Of a DNA stretch of 64,000 nucleotides, positions 45,091 to 54,227 are shown one piece after another (position 1 is the first letter of the stretch; each line of letters starts with the position of its first letter). The stretch covers positions 2,852,001-2,916,000 of the forward strand of contig NZ_CP119108.1 of NCBI RefSeq assembly GCF_029094505.1, read 5' to 3'. The stretch comes from Microbacterium horticulturae. GTDB lineage: Bacteria; Actinomycetota; Actinomycetes; Actinomycetales; Microbacteriaceae. A program made the translations under genes and the position numbers. The notes beneath the pieces were generated by a model, which did no database searches, was not told the DNA's origin, and saw only the letters and a program-made list of their open reading frames with translations.

Positions 45091-46230
45091 TCACGCGCCG
45101 AGCACCTCGCGGCCGATGATGACCCGCATGATCTCGTTCGTCCCCTCGAGGATCTGATGCACGCGCAGATCGCGCACGACCTTCTCGATGCCGTAGTCCT
45201 GCAGGTAGCCGTAGCCGCCGTGCAGCTGCAGCGCCTCGTTGGCGACCTCGAAGCCGGCGTCCGTCGCGAACCGCTTGGCCATGGCGCACTGCAGCGCGGC
45301 ATCGGGTTCGCCCGCGTCGAGGGCGGCTGCGGCATCCCGCACCAGAGCGCGCGAGGCCCGCAGCTTGGTGGCCATGTCTGCCAGGGCGAACATGACCGCC
45401 TGGCGCTCGGCCAGCGGCTCGCCGAAGGTGAACCGCTCGTGCACGTAGCGGATCGCGCGGTCCATCGCCCACTGTGCGCCGCCGATCGAGCACGCGGCGA
45501 CGTTGAGGCGGCCGCCGTTGAGCGCCTGCATCGCGATCTTGAAGCCCTTGCCCACCTCGCCGAGCACGGCGGTGGCCGGTACCCGCACCTCGTCGAAGAT
45601 CACCTGTCGGGTGGGCTGCGCGTTCCAGCCCATCTTCTTCTCGTTCGCGCCGAAACTCAGGCCGGGCAGACCGTCGGGCACGACGAACGCGGTGATGCCG
45701 CGGGCCCCCGCCTCTCCCGTGCGCGCCATGACCACGTAGACGTCGGCCTCGCCGCCACCCGAGATGAACTGCTTCACGCCGGTGAGGACGTACTCGTCGC
45801 CCTGCCGGATCGCGGACGTCGTCAGGGCCGCGGCATCCGACCCCACTCCCGGCTCGGTGAGGCAATAAGCGCCGAGCGCGCTCATCGCGGTCAGGCGCGG
45901 CAGCCAGGTCTGCCGCTGCTCGTCGGTGCCGAAGGTGTCGATCATCCAGCCCACCATGTTGTGGATGCTGATGTAGGCCGAGATCGTCGGGTCGCCCTGG
46001 GCGAGCTCCTCGAAGATCGCGACGGCCTCGGTGCGCCCGAGGCCGGTGCCGCCGATGTCATCGCGCACGTAGACGCCGCCGAGACCCAGCTCACCCGCGC
46101 GCTGGATGACATCGCGGGGAAAGTGCTTGTTCTGATCCCACTCCTGCGCGTGCGGCGCGAGCTCCGTCTCGGCGAACTCGCGCACGGCCTCGAGGATCGC
46201 GCGGCGTTCTTCGGTCGTCGTCATGCTCAT
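45091..46230 (-). CDS. Acyl-CoA dehydrogenase, isobutyryl-CoA-like
   Basis: 379 aa. FAD-binding [16 protein letters not shown] and substrate/FAD motif [18 protein letters not shown]; catalytic Glu in [37 protein letters not shown] resembles isobutyryl-CoA dehydrogenases (valine catabolism), but a short-chain butyryl substrate cannot be excluded. Start ATG with AGGGG upstream. Electrons would pass to the ETF encoded at 30820-32575. A palindrome (46306-46330) lies upstream. Confidence 0.9.
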   Translation of the reverse strand: MSMTTTEERRAILEAVREFAETELAPHAQEWDQNKHFPRDVIQRAGELGLGGVYVRDDIGGTGLGRTEAVAIFEELAQGDPTISAYISIHNMVGWMIDTFGTDEQRQTWLPRLTAMSALGAYCLTEPGVGSDAAALTTSAIRQGDEYVLTGVKQFISGGGEADVYVVMARTGEAGARGITAFVVPDGLPGLSFGANEKKMGWNAQPTRQVIFDEVRVPATAVLGEVGKGFKIAMQALNGGRLNVAACSIGGAQWAMDRAIRYVHERFTFGEPLAERQAVMFALADMATKLRASRALVRDAAAALDAGEPDAALQCAMAKRFATDAGFEVANEALQLHGGYGYLQDYGIEKVVRDLRVHQILEGTNEIMRVIIGREVLGA

Positions 46231-46305
46231 GGCAGCCCCTGTCGATCGCCCCCGCGCAACGTCATCGTGTGACCACGAGGGGATGCCGCCTCCGGCATCG
46301 CCTCC

Positions 46306-46330
46306 ATTTTACATGGACGTCCTACTAAAT
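46306..46330. promoter_or_regulatory. TetR-like operator upstream of acyl-CoA dehydrogenase
   Basis: The palindrome GGACGTCC (46315-46322) is flanked by partly symmetric AT-rich arms (ATTTTACAT...TACTAAAT), about 85 bp before the dehydrogenase start. This GG-ACGT-CC core with AT arms is typical of TetR-family operators for acyl-CoA genes. The regulator is not identified. Confidence 0.45.
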
Positions 46331-46375
46331 GCGCGGGCGCCCATGCATCGGCGAATCGGGCCCCACCGAAAGCGG

Positions 46376-46442
46376 TGAGAGTGCAGCTGGTGGACGAAAG
46401 AGCGGGTGCTTCCCTACTCCTCGTCCACCCACTGCACTCTCA
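46376..46442. repeat. Intergenic long hairpin
   Basis: Arms 46376-46397 and 46421-46442 pair at 20 of 22 positions (TGAGAGTGCAG...TGGACGA), with a 23-nt loop. Part of the 504-bp gap between the acyl-CoA dehydrogenase start and the prpC end, which contains no credible gene. Confidence 0.75.
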
Positions 46443-46500
46443 GCGCTCGAGGCGGCGCGCCCCCGGCGTGCCTCCACGTTCCCCGCCACGCCTCGCCGCC

Positions 46501-46631
46501 TTCGGTCGTCACGGATTACCGTTTTCGCTGCTCAAAACCGTCATCTGTGACGACCGAAGCCGGCCCGCAGAGGTTCGGTCGTCACAGATGACCAGTTCAG
46601 CGTGAAGAATCGGTAATCCGTGACGACTGAG
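46501..46631. repeat. Nested double inverted repeat able to fold two ways
   Basis: Four arms: A TTCGGTCGTCACGGATTACC (46501-), B' GTCATCTGTGACGACCGAA (46540-46558), B TTCGGTCGTCACAGATGAC (46574-46592), A' CGGTAATCCGTGACGAC (46611-). B'/B pair perfectly over 19 bp and A/A' at 19 of 21. A can also pair with B' (12 bp) and B with A', so one large nested hairpin or two side-by-side hairpins are possible. Confidence 0.8.
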
Positions 46632-46734
46632 CACGGGGGCGTGATCGAGGGGGTGGATGCCGCGGGCCCGCGCCTGCCGAGGCCCTGCAGTTACGGACTG
46701 TTGAAGAAGACGAGGCGGGATGCCGCGGGGCGCG

Positions 46735-47925
46735 TCAGCCGGCGGCCTCCTCGGGGCGGTCGGCGGCCGCGGCGGTCGCGGAATCGGGAACATATCCTTC
46801 GATGTGCCGCTCGTCCGAGCCGTTGTACGCCGAGAGCGGCCGGATCAGCGCGTTCGAGGCCTGCTGCTCCATGATGTGCGCGGTCCAGCCGGTGATGCGC
46901 GCCGCGACGAACAGCGGCGTGAATGTGAGCGTGTCGAACCCGATGAGGTTGTATGCCGGACCGGACGGATAGTCGAGGTTCGGGTAGATGCCCTTGCGCC
47001 CGACGAACTCGCTCTCGAGCGCGTCGTACAGCGCGAGCACGTCGGGCCGGTCGTAGTGCGCGACCAGGCTGTCGAGCGCGGCCTTCATCGTGGGCACCCG
47101 CGAGTCGCCGCGCTTGTAGACGCGATGCCCGAAGCCCATGATCTTGCGCTTCCGGGCCAGGGCGTCATCCAGCCACGTCGTGACCCGGTCGGCCGAACCG
47201 ATCTCGTCAAAGATGTGCAGAACGGCCTCGTTGGCGCCACCGTGCAGCGGCCCCTTCAGCGCACCCACCGCACCGGTCACGGCCGAGTACAGGTCCGACA
47301 ACGTCGAGGCGATGACCCGCGCCGTGAACGTCGACGCGTTGAAGGAGTGCTCGGCGTAAAGGATCATCGAGCGGTTGAAGGCATCGACGACGACGGGGTC
47401 GGCCTCCTCGCCGAAGGTCATCCAGAGGAAGTTCGCCGCGTAGTCGAGGTCGTCACGCGCCGCGACGGCGTCCTGCCCACGACGCCGGCGCTGGCCGTAC
47501 GCGACGATCGCCGGAAGGGCCGCGAACAGACGGATACTGCGATCAAGGTTCTCTTCGGGGGTCCCGACGGCGTCCATCACGTTGCCGATGCCCGCGAGGT
47601 CGGCGGCGCCGATCACCGACACGGCGGTGCGCACCTCGTCCATGGGGTGGGCCTCGACCGGCAGCAGGTCGATGGCCGCCTTCACATCGTCGGTGAGCGC
47701 ACGGCGCTCGCGCTCGGTGGCGCGCAACTGCGCGAGCTGCGTCTCGCTCGGCAGCTCGCCATGCCACAGCAGATACGCGACGGCCTCGAACGGCTGCGTC
47801 GCCGCGAGCTCGTGCACCGGATACCCGCGGTACAGCAGCGAGTTGGTGTCGGGGTTGACCTTGCTGATCGCGGTGTAGTCGACGGTGACCCCGGCAAGGC
47901 CCTTCTTGATCTCAGTGTCGGTCAT
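46735..47925 (-). CDS. prpC: 2-methylcitrate synthase (citrate synthase family)
   Basis: 396 aa. Citrate synthase active site: AEHSFNASTF (His), GPLHGGANEAVL (His), GFGHRVYKRGDSR and the Asp region in YPNLDYPSGPAYN. The short family and the prpB/prpD neighbours point to propionyl-CoA + oxaloacetate to 2-methylcitrate rather than TCA citrate synthase, although many such enzymes do both. Start ATG with AAGGAG; 8 bp after prpB. Confidence 0.93.
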   Translation of the reverse strand: MTDTEIKKGLAGVTVDYTAISKVNPDTNSLLYRGYPVHELAATQPFEAVAYLLWHGELPSETQLAQLRATERERRALTDDVKAAIDLLPVEAHPMDEVRTAVSVIGAADLAGIGNVMDAVGTPEENLDRSIRLFAALPAIVAYGQRRRRGQDAVAARDDLDYAANFLWMTFGEEADPVVVDAFNRSMILYAEHSFNASTFTARVIASTLSDLYSAVTGAVGALKGPLHGGANEAVLHIFDEIGSADRVTTWLDDALARKRKIMGFGHRVYKRGDSRVPTMKAALDSLVAHYDRPDVLALYDALESEFVGRKGIYPNLDYPSGPAYNLIGFDTLTFTPLFVAARITGWTAHIMEQQASNALIRPLSAYNGSDERHIEGYVPDSATAAAADRPEEAAG

Positions 47926-47933
47926 GGCTCTCC

Positions 47934-48833
47934 TTAGCGGGCGATCTGGAAGTTGAAGACGCTGGTGTCGAAGTGGTTGTACGCCTCGTAGTCCACCAGA
48001 TCGTAGAGGTCGGCGCGATGCTGCATCTCACCCAGCTTGCTCGTGAGATGGCCCTCGTCGATGAGCGTGTCGAGAGCGCGGGATGCCGCGCCCATGGCGA
48101 TCCGCAGCAGCGAGACCGGCCAGATCACGATGTTCACCCCGACGCTGCGCAGCTGCTCGACGCTGAAGAGATCGCTCTTGCCGAACTCGGTCATGTTCGC
48201 GAGGATCGGCACGTCGACGGCATCCCGCATCGCGGCGAACTCGTCGAGAGTGCGCATCGCCTCCGGGAAGATAGCGTCGGCACCGGCATCCACGAGTGCC
48301 TTCGCCCTGTCTTTCGCGGCATCCAGTCCGTCCACGGCACGGATGTCGGTGCGGGCCATGATGAGGAAGTTCGGGTCGCGGCGCGCGTCGGCGGCGGCGC
48401 GGATGCGCTTGATGGCCGTGCCCTCGTCGACGACCTGCTTGCCGTCGAGGTGACCACAGCGCTTGGGGTTGATCTGGTCTTCGATGTGCGTGCCGGCCAG
48501 GCCCGCGTCTTCGAGTGTCTGGATCGTGCGGGCGACGTTCATCGGCTCGCCGAAGCCGGTGTCGGCGTCGATGATCGCGGGCAGCTCGGTCATGCGCGCT
48601 ATCTGCTGGCCTCTGCCGGCGACCTCGGTCAGCGTCGTCAGGCCGATGTCGGGCAGACCGAGGTCTGCCGAGAGCACAGCGCCCGAGATGTAGACGCCCT
48701 CGAAGCCCTTGCGCTCGATGAGCCGTGCCGACAGCGGATTGAACGCCCCGGGAAAGCGCAGCAGCTCACCGCTCGCGAGCCGCTCGCGGAACAGGCGCCT
48801 CTTCTCGGCGGCCGGAGTCTTGGCGTACAGCAT
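47934..48833 (-). CDS. prpB: 2-methylisocitrate lyase
   Basis: 299 aa. ICL/PEPM family: GVYISGAVLSADLGLPDIG, IIDADTGFGEPMNV (Mg2+ site) and the catalytic-Cys loop KRCGHLDGK near 124. Splits 2-methylisocitrate into pyruvate and succinate. ATG start; third gene of the gntR-prpD-prpB-prpC operon. A 12-bp inverted repeat lies in the 145-bp gap to prpD. Confidence 0.95.
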   Translation of the reverse strand: MLYAKTPAAEKRRLFRERLASGELLRFPGAFNPLSARLIERKGFEGVYISGAVLSADLGLPDIGLTTLTEVAGRGQQIARMTELPAIIDADTGFGEPMNVARTIQTLEDAGLAGTHIEDQINPKRCGHLDGKQVVDEGTAIKRIRAAADARRDPNFLIMARTDIRAVDGLDAAKDRAKALVDAGADAIFPEAMRTLDEFAAMRDAVDVPILANMTEFGKSDLFSVEQLRSVGVNIVIWPVSLLRIAMGAASRALDTLIDEGHLTSKLGEMQHRADLYDLVDYEAYNHFDTSVFNFQIAR

Positions 48834-48909
48834 CAGAACGCGCTCTCTTCCCGCATCGACGCCCCGTCACGGGGCGCCGGCGCCATCCAGGGTTCGGAGG
48901 ATCGCGCGT

Positions 48910-48961
48910 ACTTCGGACGATGTGCGCCGAATGGGCCGAACATGGGGTGATCGTCCGAAGT
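48910..48961. repeat. Inverted repeat between prpD and prpB
   Basis: ACTTCGGACGAT (48910-48921) and ATCGTCCGAAGT (48950-48961) are perfect complements with a 28-nt spacer, inside the operon. It could be an mRNA processing or stability hairpin, or a member of the intergenic palindrome set. Confidence 0.7.
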
Positions 48962-48978
48962 CTGTGTGCGCCGCTCCA

Positions 48979-50508
48979 TCAGAACAGCCCCTTCGGCGCA
49001 GGCGCCGTGGCCAGCACGCCGGGCTTGGCGACGATCGTGAGCTGCTGCACCTCTTCGGCGCTCAGCTCGGGCAGGCGCTGGGCGAGCTCGAGGAACCGCT
49101 CGATCTCGTCGGGCTCGAGCACCGGCTCGGCCAGCATCCGGAACTTGCGAATGTAGTCCTCGCGCGCGAACGGCCGGGCGCCCAGAGGGTGCGCGTCGGC
49201 CAAGGCGATCTCTTCGACGATCTTTCCCCCGTCGGCGAAGGTGATCTCCACGCGTCCGCCGAACGCCTTCTCGTTCGGGTCTTCGGAGTGGTAGCGGCGC
49301 GTCCACTCTTCGTCCTCGGCGGTGGTGACCTTCTTCCACAGTGCGACGGTGTCGTCGCGTTGCGCACGCTCGGGAGCGTACGAGTCGACGTGGTGCCACG
49401 CGCCGTCTTGCAGGGCGACCGTGAAGATGTACGGGATCGAATGGTCGAGCGTCTCGCGCGACGCGCGCGGGTCGTACTTCTGCGGATCGTTCGCGCCCGA
49501 GCCGATGACGTAGTGCGTGTGGTGGCTGGTGTGCAGCACGATCGAGGCGATGTTGTCGGGCTCGAACGCCTCGGCGGGGTGTTCGTTGTGCAGCTTGCGA
49601 GCCAGGTCGATCCAGGCCTGCGCCTGGTACTCGGCCGAGTGCTCCTTGGTGAACGAGTCGAGGATGGCGCGCTTCGACTCACCGCCACCCGGCAGGGGCA
49701 CGTCGTATGCGGCATCCGGGCCGTCCAACAGCCAGGCGATGACCCCGTCTTCGCCCTCGTAGATCGGGCTGGGGCTGGTCTCGCCGCGCATCGCACGGTC
49801 GACGGCCTCGACCGCCATCTTGCCGGCGAACGCGGGCGCGTGCGCCTTCCAGCTCGAGATCTCGCCCTTGCGCGACTGTCGGGTGGCGGTGGTCGTGTGC
49901 AGCGCCTGGCCGACCGCCTGGTAGATGGTCTGCACCGGCAGGCCGAGGAGGGTCCCGATACCCGCGGCTGCCGAGGGGCCGAGGTGCGCCACGTGGTCGA
50001 TCTTGTGCTTGTGCAGGCTGATCACGCGGGTCAGGTCGATCTGTATCTCGTACCCCGTCGCGATCCCGCGCACGAGCGCCGCACCATCCTTGGCCGCGTG
50101 CTGCGCGACCGCGAGGATCGGCGGGATGTTGTCACCCGGATGCGAGTACTCGGCCGCGAGGAACGTGTCGTGGTAGTCGAGCTCGCGCACGGCCACGCCG
50201 TTGGCCCACGCCGCCCACTCCGGGCTCGTGCGGCGGTCGAGCGCGCACCCGAAGACGGTCGAGCCGTCGCCCGAGACCGACACGGCGTGGTCGAGGGCCT
50301 GCTGGCGCGCCGCGCTCACGGGCTTTCGGGTGAGGGATGCCGCGGCCACGGCCGCATTGTCGATCACACGGTTGATGATCATGTCGACGACGTCATCATC
50401 GACCGGAATGGGGTCTGCGGCGACCTCGGCGATCTTGTAAGCGAGCTGCTGGTCGCGGGGCAGCTCTTCTTCGCTCTTGTAGACGCGAACGTGGTGCGTG
50501 ACGGTCAT
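48979..50508 (-). CDS. prpD: 2-methylcitrate dehydratase
   Basis: 509 aa, PrpD/MmgE family: [21 protein letters not shown] near 115 (active-site region), [47 protein letters not shown] and the C-terminal [13 protein letters not shown]. Dehydrates 2-methylcitrate to 2-methyl-cis-aconitate. ATG with AAGGAG, overlapping the gntR stop (ATGA). Confidence 0.95.
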   Translation of the reverse strand: MTVTHHVRVYKSEEELPRDQQLAYKIAEVAADPIPVDDDVVDMIINRVIDNAAVAAASLTRKPVSAARQQALDHAVSVSGDGSTVFGCALDRRTSPEWAAWANGVAVRELDYHDTFLAAEYSHPGDNIPPILAVAQHAAKDGAALVRGIATGYEIQIDLTRVISLHKHKIDHVAHLGPSAAAGIGTLLGLPVQTIYQAVGQALHTTTATRQSRKGEISSWKAHAPAFAGKMAVEAVDRAMRGETSPSPIYEGEDGVIAWLLDGPDAAYDVPLPGGGESKRAILDSFTKEHSAEYQAQAWIDLARKLHNEHPAEAFEPDNIASIVLHTSHHTHYVIGSGANDPQKYDPRASRETLDHSIPYIFTVALQDGAWHHVDSYAPERAQRDDTVALWKKVTTAEDEEWTRRYHSEDPNEKAFGGRVEITFADGGKIVEEIALADAHPLGARPFAREDYIRKFRMLAEPVLEPDEIERFLELAQRLPELSAEEVQQLTIVAKPGVLATAPAPKGLF

Positions 50509-51149
50509 GCTGCTCCTTGTTCCGAGGCCACGGAGGCGAGGATGCTCTCCAGGGCATTGTGCAGATGGATGTGGGTCGCGTGCGCGGCGAGCTCTTCGTC
50601 ACCGGCCGCGATCGCGTGGGAGATGAGCTTGTGCTCGGAGACGGCTGCGGCGAGCCGCTCGGGGTTCTCGCGTGCCATGCGCCGCACCCGCACGAGGTGT
50701 GTGCGGATAGTGCGCAGCGCCGAGGTCAGGTAGTCGTTGGCGACGGCCTCGTCGAGTGCCGCGTCGAACCGGCCGAACAGCTCGCGGTACGCGTCGGGGG
50801 CGTTGGTCTCGCCGATACGGACGGCGGCGAAGCCTTCCGCGAGAGAGGCGAAGTTCGCGGCATCCGCCCGCCGCGCGGCCAAGCGTGCTGCCGTCTCTTC
50901 CAACGCACGGCGCATCTCGAAGATCTCGCGGATGTCGCCGGCATCGATCTCGCTGACCACGGTCACGCGCGGCGACTGCTGCACGACGAGGCCGTCGGCG
51001 GCAAGGCGCCCGATGGCCTCACGCAGCGGGGTGCGGCTGACGCCCAGGCGCGCCGCCTGCTCGACCTCGCCGAGAACGGCGCCCGGTGCGAGCACGCCTG
51101 ACTGGATCTCGTCGAGGAGGATGCCGTAAGCACGGTCGCTGGCGCGCAT
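50505..51149 (-). CDS. GntR-family (FCD-domain) regulator of the prp operon
   Basis: 214 aa. Winged helix 5-70 ([21 protein letters not shown]) followed by an FCD ligand-binding domain ([37 protein letters not shown]). First gene of the methylcitrate operon, so probably its autoregulated controller, perhaps responding to a methylcitrate-cycle intermediate. Operator candidates lie upstream at 51181 and 51233, shared with the divergent thiolase promoter. Confidence 0.9.
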   Translation of the reverse strand: MRASDRAYGILLDEIQSGVLAPGAVLGEVEQAARLGVSRTPLREAIGRLAADGLVVQQSPRVTVVSEIDAGDIREIFEMRRALEETAARLAARRADAANFASLAEGFAAVRIGETNAPDAYRELFGRFDAALDEAVANDYLTSALRTIRTHLVRVRRMARENPERLAAAVSEHKLISHAIAAGDEELAAHATHIHLHNALESILASVASEQGAA

Positions 51150-51180
51150 ACGCTCCCTCCCTCGATGGCTTCGCAGCTAG

Positions 51181-51244
51181 TGTATGCATAATCCGCGTGG
51201 ATCGCCATTCAGTCGACGCCTGTCTGCCCATAGCGTATACATTC
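51181..51244. promoter_or_regulatory. Candidate GntR operator pair in the gntR-thiolase gap
   Basis: TGTATGCATA (51181-51190) and GCGTATACATTC (51233-51244) are two palindromic TGTA/TACA-type sites about 52 bp apart, between divergent starts. The second resembles AATGTATACATT upstream of etfB. Confidence 0.5.
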
Positions 51245-51266
51245 ATCCGGCAGTCGACAGCCGATC

Positions 51267-51278
51267 TAGAGTGAGGAC
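51267..51278 (+). promoter_or_regulatory. Leaderless promoter of the thiolase gene
   Basis: TAGAGT (51267-51272) ends 6 nt before the ATG; the intervening GAGGAC could also serve as a weak ribosome site. The GTATACATT site ends about 24 bp upstream, where it would overlap the -35 region. Confidence 0.55.
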
Positions 51279-52457
51279 ATGTCTGCTGCTGTCATCGTCG
51301 ACGCTGTTCGCACCCCGTCCGGGCGGGGCAAGCTGGGGGGCGCCCTGTCGGGGGTGCATCCGGTGGATCTGGGGGCGCTGGTGCTCTCCTCGATCCTGGA
51401 ACGCAACGGGTTGGAATCCAGCCAGATCGATGACGTGCTGATGGGATGCGTCAGCCAGATCGGTGATCAGTCGGTCAACCTCGCACGCAATGCGGTGCTG
51501 GCGGCCGGATTCGACGAGACGGTGCCCGCAACCACGATCGACCGGCAGTGCGGATCGAGCCAGCAGGCAGCGCACTTCGCAGCGCAGGGCGTGATCGCCG
51601 GCGCGTACGACGTCGTCATCGCCGGCGGGGTCGAATCGATGAGCCGGGTACCGCTCGGCTCGTCCGCGGCAGGCGGCTCGCCGACCTCACCGCGGATGCG
51701 GGAGCGCTACCCGGACGGGCTGGTGAACCAGGGCGTATCGGCCGAACTCATCGCCGCGAGATGGGGGTTCGACCGCCACACCCTCGACGCCTTCTCGGCA
51801 GAGTCGCACCGCCGCGCCGCCGCCGCGTGGGAGGCGCACCGGTTCGACCGCGAGCTGATCCCCGTGCCGGTCGAGGGCGGCGAGGTCGCCGTCGATGAGA
51901 CCGTCCGCGCCGGCACCACCGTTGAGAAGCTCGCCGGACTTGCGGCATCCTTCCGTGACGACGACACCGCCGCGCGATTCCCTCAGATCGGCTGGAACAT
52001 CACCCCCGGCAACTCCTCGCCGCTGACCGACGGGGCCTCTGCCCTGCTGATCATGAGCGAAGACAAGGCCGGCGAGCTCGGCCTGACCCCGCGGGCGCGG
52101 TTCCATTCGTTCGCGGTCGTCGGCGACGACCCGCTCTACATGCTGACCGGTCCGATCCCCGCCACGAAGAAGGTCCTCGACCGCGCGGGCCTTTCCATCG
52201 ACGACATCGACGCGTACGAGGTCAACGAGGCCTTCGCCCCCGTGCCACTGGCCTGGGCGCACGAGACCGGCGCCGACCCGGCCAAATTGAACCCCTGGGG
52301 CGGCGCGATCGCGCTCGGCCATCCACTCGGTGCCACCGGCGCGCGCCTCATGGGCACATTGCTCTCGTACCTGGAGGCCACCGGCGGCCGCTACGGCCTG
52401 CAGACCATGTGCGAAGGTGGCGGCATGGCCAACGCCACCGTCATCGAGAGGCTCTGA
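51279..52457 (+). CDS. Acetyl-CoA C-acyltransferase (thiolase)
   Basis: 392 aa. Nucleophile Cys ~89 in TTIDRQCGSSQQAAH, AGGVESMSRVPLG, NEAFAPVPLAW, His in GGAIALGHPLGATGAR and the second Cys in MCEGGGMANA. It carries out thiolytic cleavage or condensation of 3-ketoacyl-CoA. Divergent from the prp operon and sharing its candidate operators, so possibly co-regulated; acetoacetyl-CoA, 2-methylacetoacetyl-CoA or 3-ketoacyl-CoA are possible substrates. Confidence 0.92.
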   Translation: MSAAVIVDAVRTPSGRGKLGGALSGVHPVDLGALVLSSILERNGLESSQIDDVLMGCVSQIGDQSVNLARNAVLAAGFDETVPATTIDRQCGSSQQAAHFAAQGVIAGAYDVVIAGGVESMSRVPLGSSAAGGSPTSPRMRERYPDGLVNQGVSAELIAARWGFDRHTLDAFSAESHRRAAAAWEAHRFDRELIPVPVEGGEVAVDETVRAGTTVEKLAGLAASFRDDDTAARFPQIGWNITPGNSSPLTDGASALLIMSEDKAGELGLTPRARFHSFAVVGDDPLYMLTGPIPATKKVLDRAGLSIDDIDAYEVNEAFAPVPLAWAHETGADPAKLNPWGGAIALGHPLGATGARLMGTLLSYLEATGGRYGLQTMCEGGGMANATVIERL

Positions 52458-52590
52458 GCGCACCCGGTCAGCGGCGTCGCGCGTTCACAACTCATCCAAT
52501 CCGCGCCGTCAGGGGGGTGGATGCCGCGGCTCGAGGCTGCTCGACGCCCAGATCGACTGAGTCCTGCCCGGCACCCGCACCGCGACCTCA

Positions 52591-52652
52591 CGCTGTGGGC
52601 GGGCGGCAGCCCACACAGCGGGGGCGTGGCGCCTTCACAGACACCACGCCCC
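52591..52652. terminator. Tandem hairpins between convergent genes
   Basis: CGCTGTG-GGC pairs with GCC-CA-CACAGCG (52591-52620, one bulge), followed immediately by the perfect 9-bp hairpin GGGGCGTGG/CCACGCCCC (52621-52652, 14-nt loop). Placed between the convergent thiolase and symporter genes; a bidirectional terminator is likely. Confidence 0.65.
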
Positions 52653-52669
52653 TACAGCGGCCGAGTGCG

Positions 52670-54109
52670 TCAGCTCGCCGCGACCGGCACCCGGTCGGCG
52701 TCCGCCACTCCGGAGGCCTCGGCCGCGGCATCCACCGTCTCGTCCTCGTCCGAGTCGTCGGCGAACGGCAGGCCCTCGCGCGGAGCGTTGTAGAGGTCGA
52801 GGTCGAGAATGCCCTCGCGCTTGGCGACGATCGTCGGTACGAGCGCTTGACCGGCGACGTTGATCGCCGTGCGGCCCATGTCGAGGATCGGATCGATGGC
52901 CAGCAGCAGGCCGACGCCCTCCAACGGCAGACCCAGGGTCGACAGCGTCAGGGTGAGCATCACCGTGGCCCCGGTCGTGCCGGCGGTCGCGGCCGAGCCG
53001 AACACCGAGACCACGACGATGAGGATGTACTGGATGGGCGAGAGCGTCACCCCGAAGAACTGCGCGACGAAGATCGCGGCAATGGCCGGGTAGATGGCCG
53101 CGCAGCCGTCCATCTTCGTCGTCGATCCGAACGGCACAGCGAACGATGCGTAGGCGCGCGGCACGCCGAGGTTGCGCTCGGTGACACGCTCGGTCACCGG
53201 CAGCGTACCGATCGACGAGCGGCTCACGAAGCCGAGCTGCACCGCCGGCCACACGCCCGAGAAGTACTGTTTGATCGACAGCCCGTGCGTCTTGACGAGG
53301 ATCGGGTAGACGACGAACAGCACGATGCCCAGGCCGATGTACACAGCGCCGGCGAACCAGGCCAGTGACGCCAGCTTCTCCCAGCCGTAGTTGACCACGG
53401 CGCTGGCGATCAGGCCGAGGGTGCCGATCGGCGCGATGCGGATGATCCACCACAGCACCCGCTGGATGACCTTCAGGAACGACTCGACGAACGCGAGGAA
53501 CGGCTCGGCCTTGCGCCCGGCCTTCAGCGCCGCGATGCCGATGGCGGCCGAGACGACGATGACCTGCAGGATGTTGAAGCTCACAGCCGAGCTGACCGCA
53601 TCGCCGTCGAGCGAGCTCGACACCTGCAGCCCGAGGAAGTTCTGCGGGATGAGTCCGATGAGGAAGTTCCACCACGTGCCGACATGGCTCGGCTCACCGG
53701 CCTCGAGTCCTTCTCCCGCACGTGCGCCGGGCTTGATGACCAGACCCAGCACAATGCCGATCGACACGGCGATGAACGCCGTGATCGCGAACCAGATCAG
53801 CGTCTGGCCCGCCAGCCGCGCCGCGTTGCGCACGCGGCGGAGGTTCGAGATACTCGCGACGATCGCCGCGAACACGAGGGGCACGACGGCGGCCTTCAGC
53901 AGCGTCACGTACGACGAGCCGATGACCCCGAGCGTCGCGGTCAGGCCGTTGTCGTTGCCCTCGGCGTCGGGACCGATCGCCCGGGCCCACAGGCCGAGGG
54001 CGATACCCAGGACGAGGGCGACCAGGATCTGGAACCCGAAGTTCGTGAGGACGCGACGGACGGGGCCGCGCTCGTCCTTCTTCTTGGCGATTGCTGTGCT
54101 GCTGCTCAT
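52670..54109 (-). CDS. Dicarboxylate/amino acid:cation symporter (DAACS family)
   Basis: 479 aa, about eight membrane helices plus two re-entrant loops. Hallmarks: SRSSIGTLPVTERV (HP1 serine motif), FGSTTKMDGCAAIYPAIAAIFVAQ (helix 7), AGTTGATVMLTLTLSTLGLP (HP2) and DPILDMGRTAINVAG (helix 8). Na+- or H+-coupled uptake of a dicarboxylate or acidic amino acid; the exact substrate cannot be read. ATG chosen (TACGAT ends 8 nt upstream, leaderless); ten extra upstream codons are open but unsupported. Confidence 0.9.
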   Translation of the reverse strand: MSSSTAIAKKKDERGPVRRVLTNFGFQILVALVLGIALGLWARAIGPDAEGNDNGLTATLGVIGSSYVTLLKAAVVPLVFAAIVASISNLRRVRNAARLAGQTLIWFAITAFIAVSIGIVLGLVIKPGARAGEGLEAGEPSHVGTWWNFLIGLIPQNFLGLQVSSSLDGDAVSSAVSFNILQVIVVSAAIGIAALKAGRKAEPFLAFVESFLKVIQRVLWWIIRIAPIGTLGLIASAVVNYGWEKLASLAWFAGAVYIGLGIVLFVVYPILVKTHGLSIKQYFSGVWPAVQLGFVSRSSIGTLPVTERVTERNLGVPRAYASFAVPFGSTTKMDGCAAIYPAIAAIFVAQFFGVTLSPIQYILIVVVSVFGSAATAGTTGATVMLTLTLSTLGLPLEGVGLLLAIDPILDMGRTAINVAGQALVPTIVAKREGILDLDLYNAPREGLPFADDSDEDETVDAAAEASGVADADRVPVAAS

Positions 54110-54117
54110 AGGGATTG

Positions 54118-54219
54118 ATCGTAGGGATGCCGCGGACACCGCCGGGCGAGCGTGACGAAGAGTGACGACACGCGGCGTAATTTCGCACTATTCACAAATT
54201 CATGAACTACGCGTACACT
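54118..54219. promoter_or_regulatory. Divergent promoters of symporter and ABC operon
   Basis: TACGAT on the minus strand (54123-54118) for the symporter and TACACT on the plus strand (54214-54219) for the ABC operon each end 8 nt before their ATG. The palindrome TTCATGAA lies at 54199-54206 in an AT-rich patch just upstream of the ABC -10. Confidence 0.5.
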
Positions 54220-54227
54220 CGTCGCTC

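Noticed and set aside
46329..46793. Several small frames in the prpC-dehydrogenase gap
   Set aside because: They cross the long hairpins, overlap each other on both strands and have no conserved sequence.
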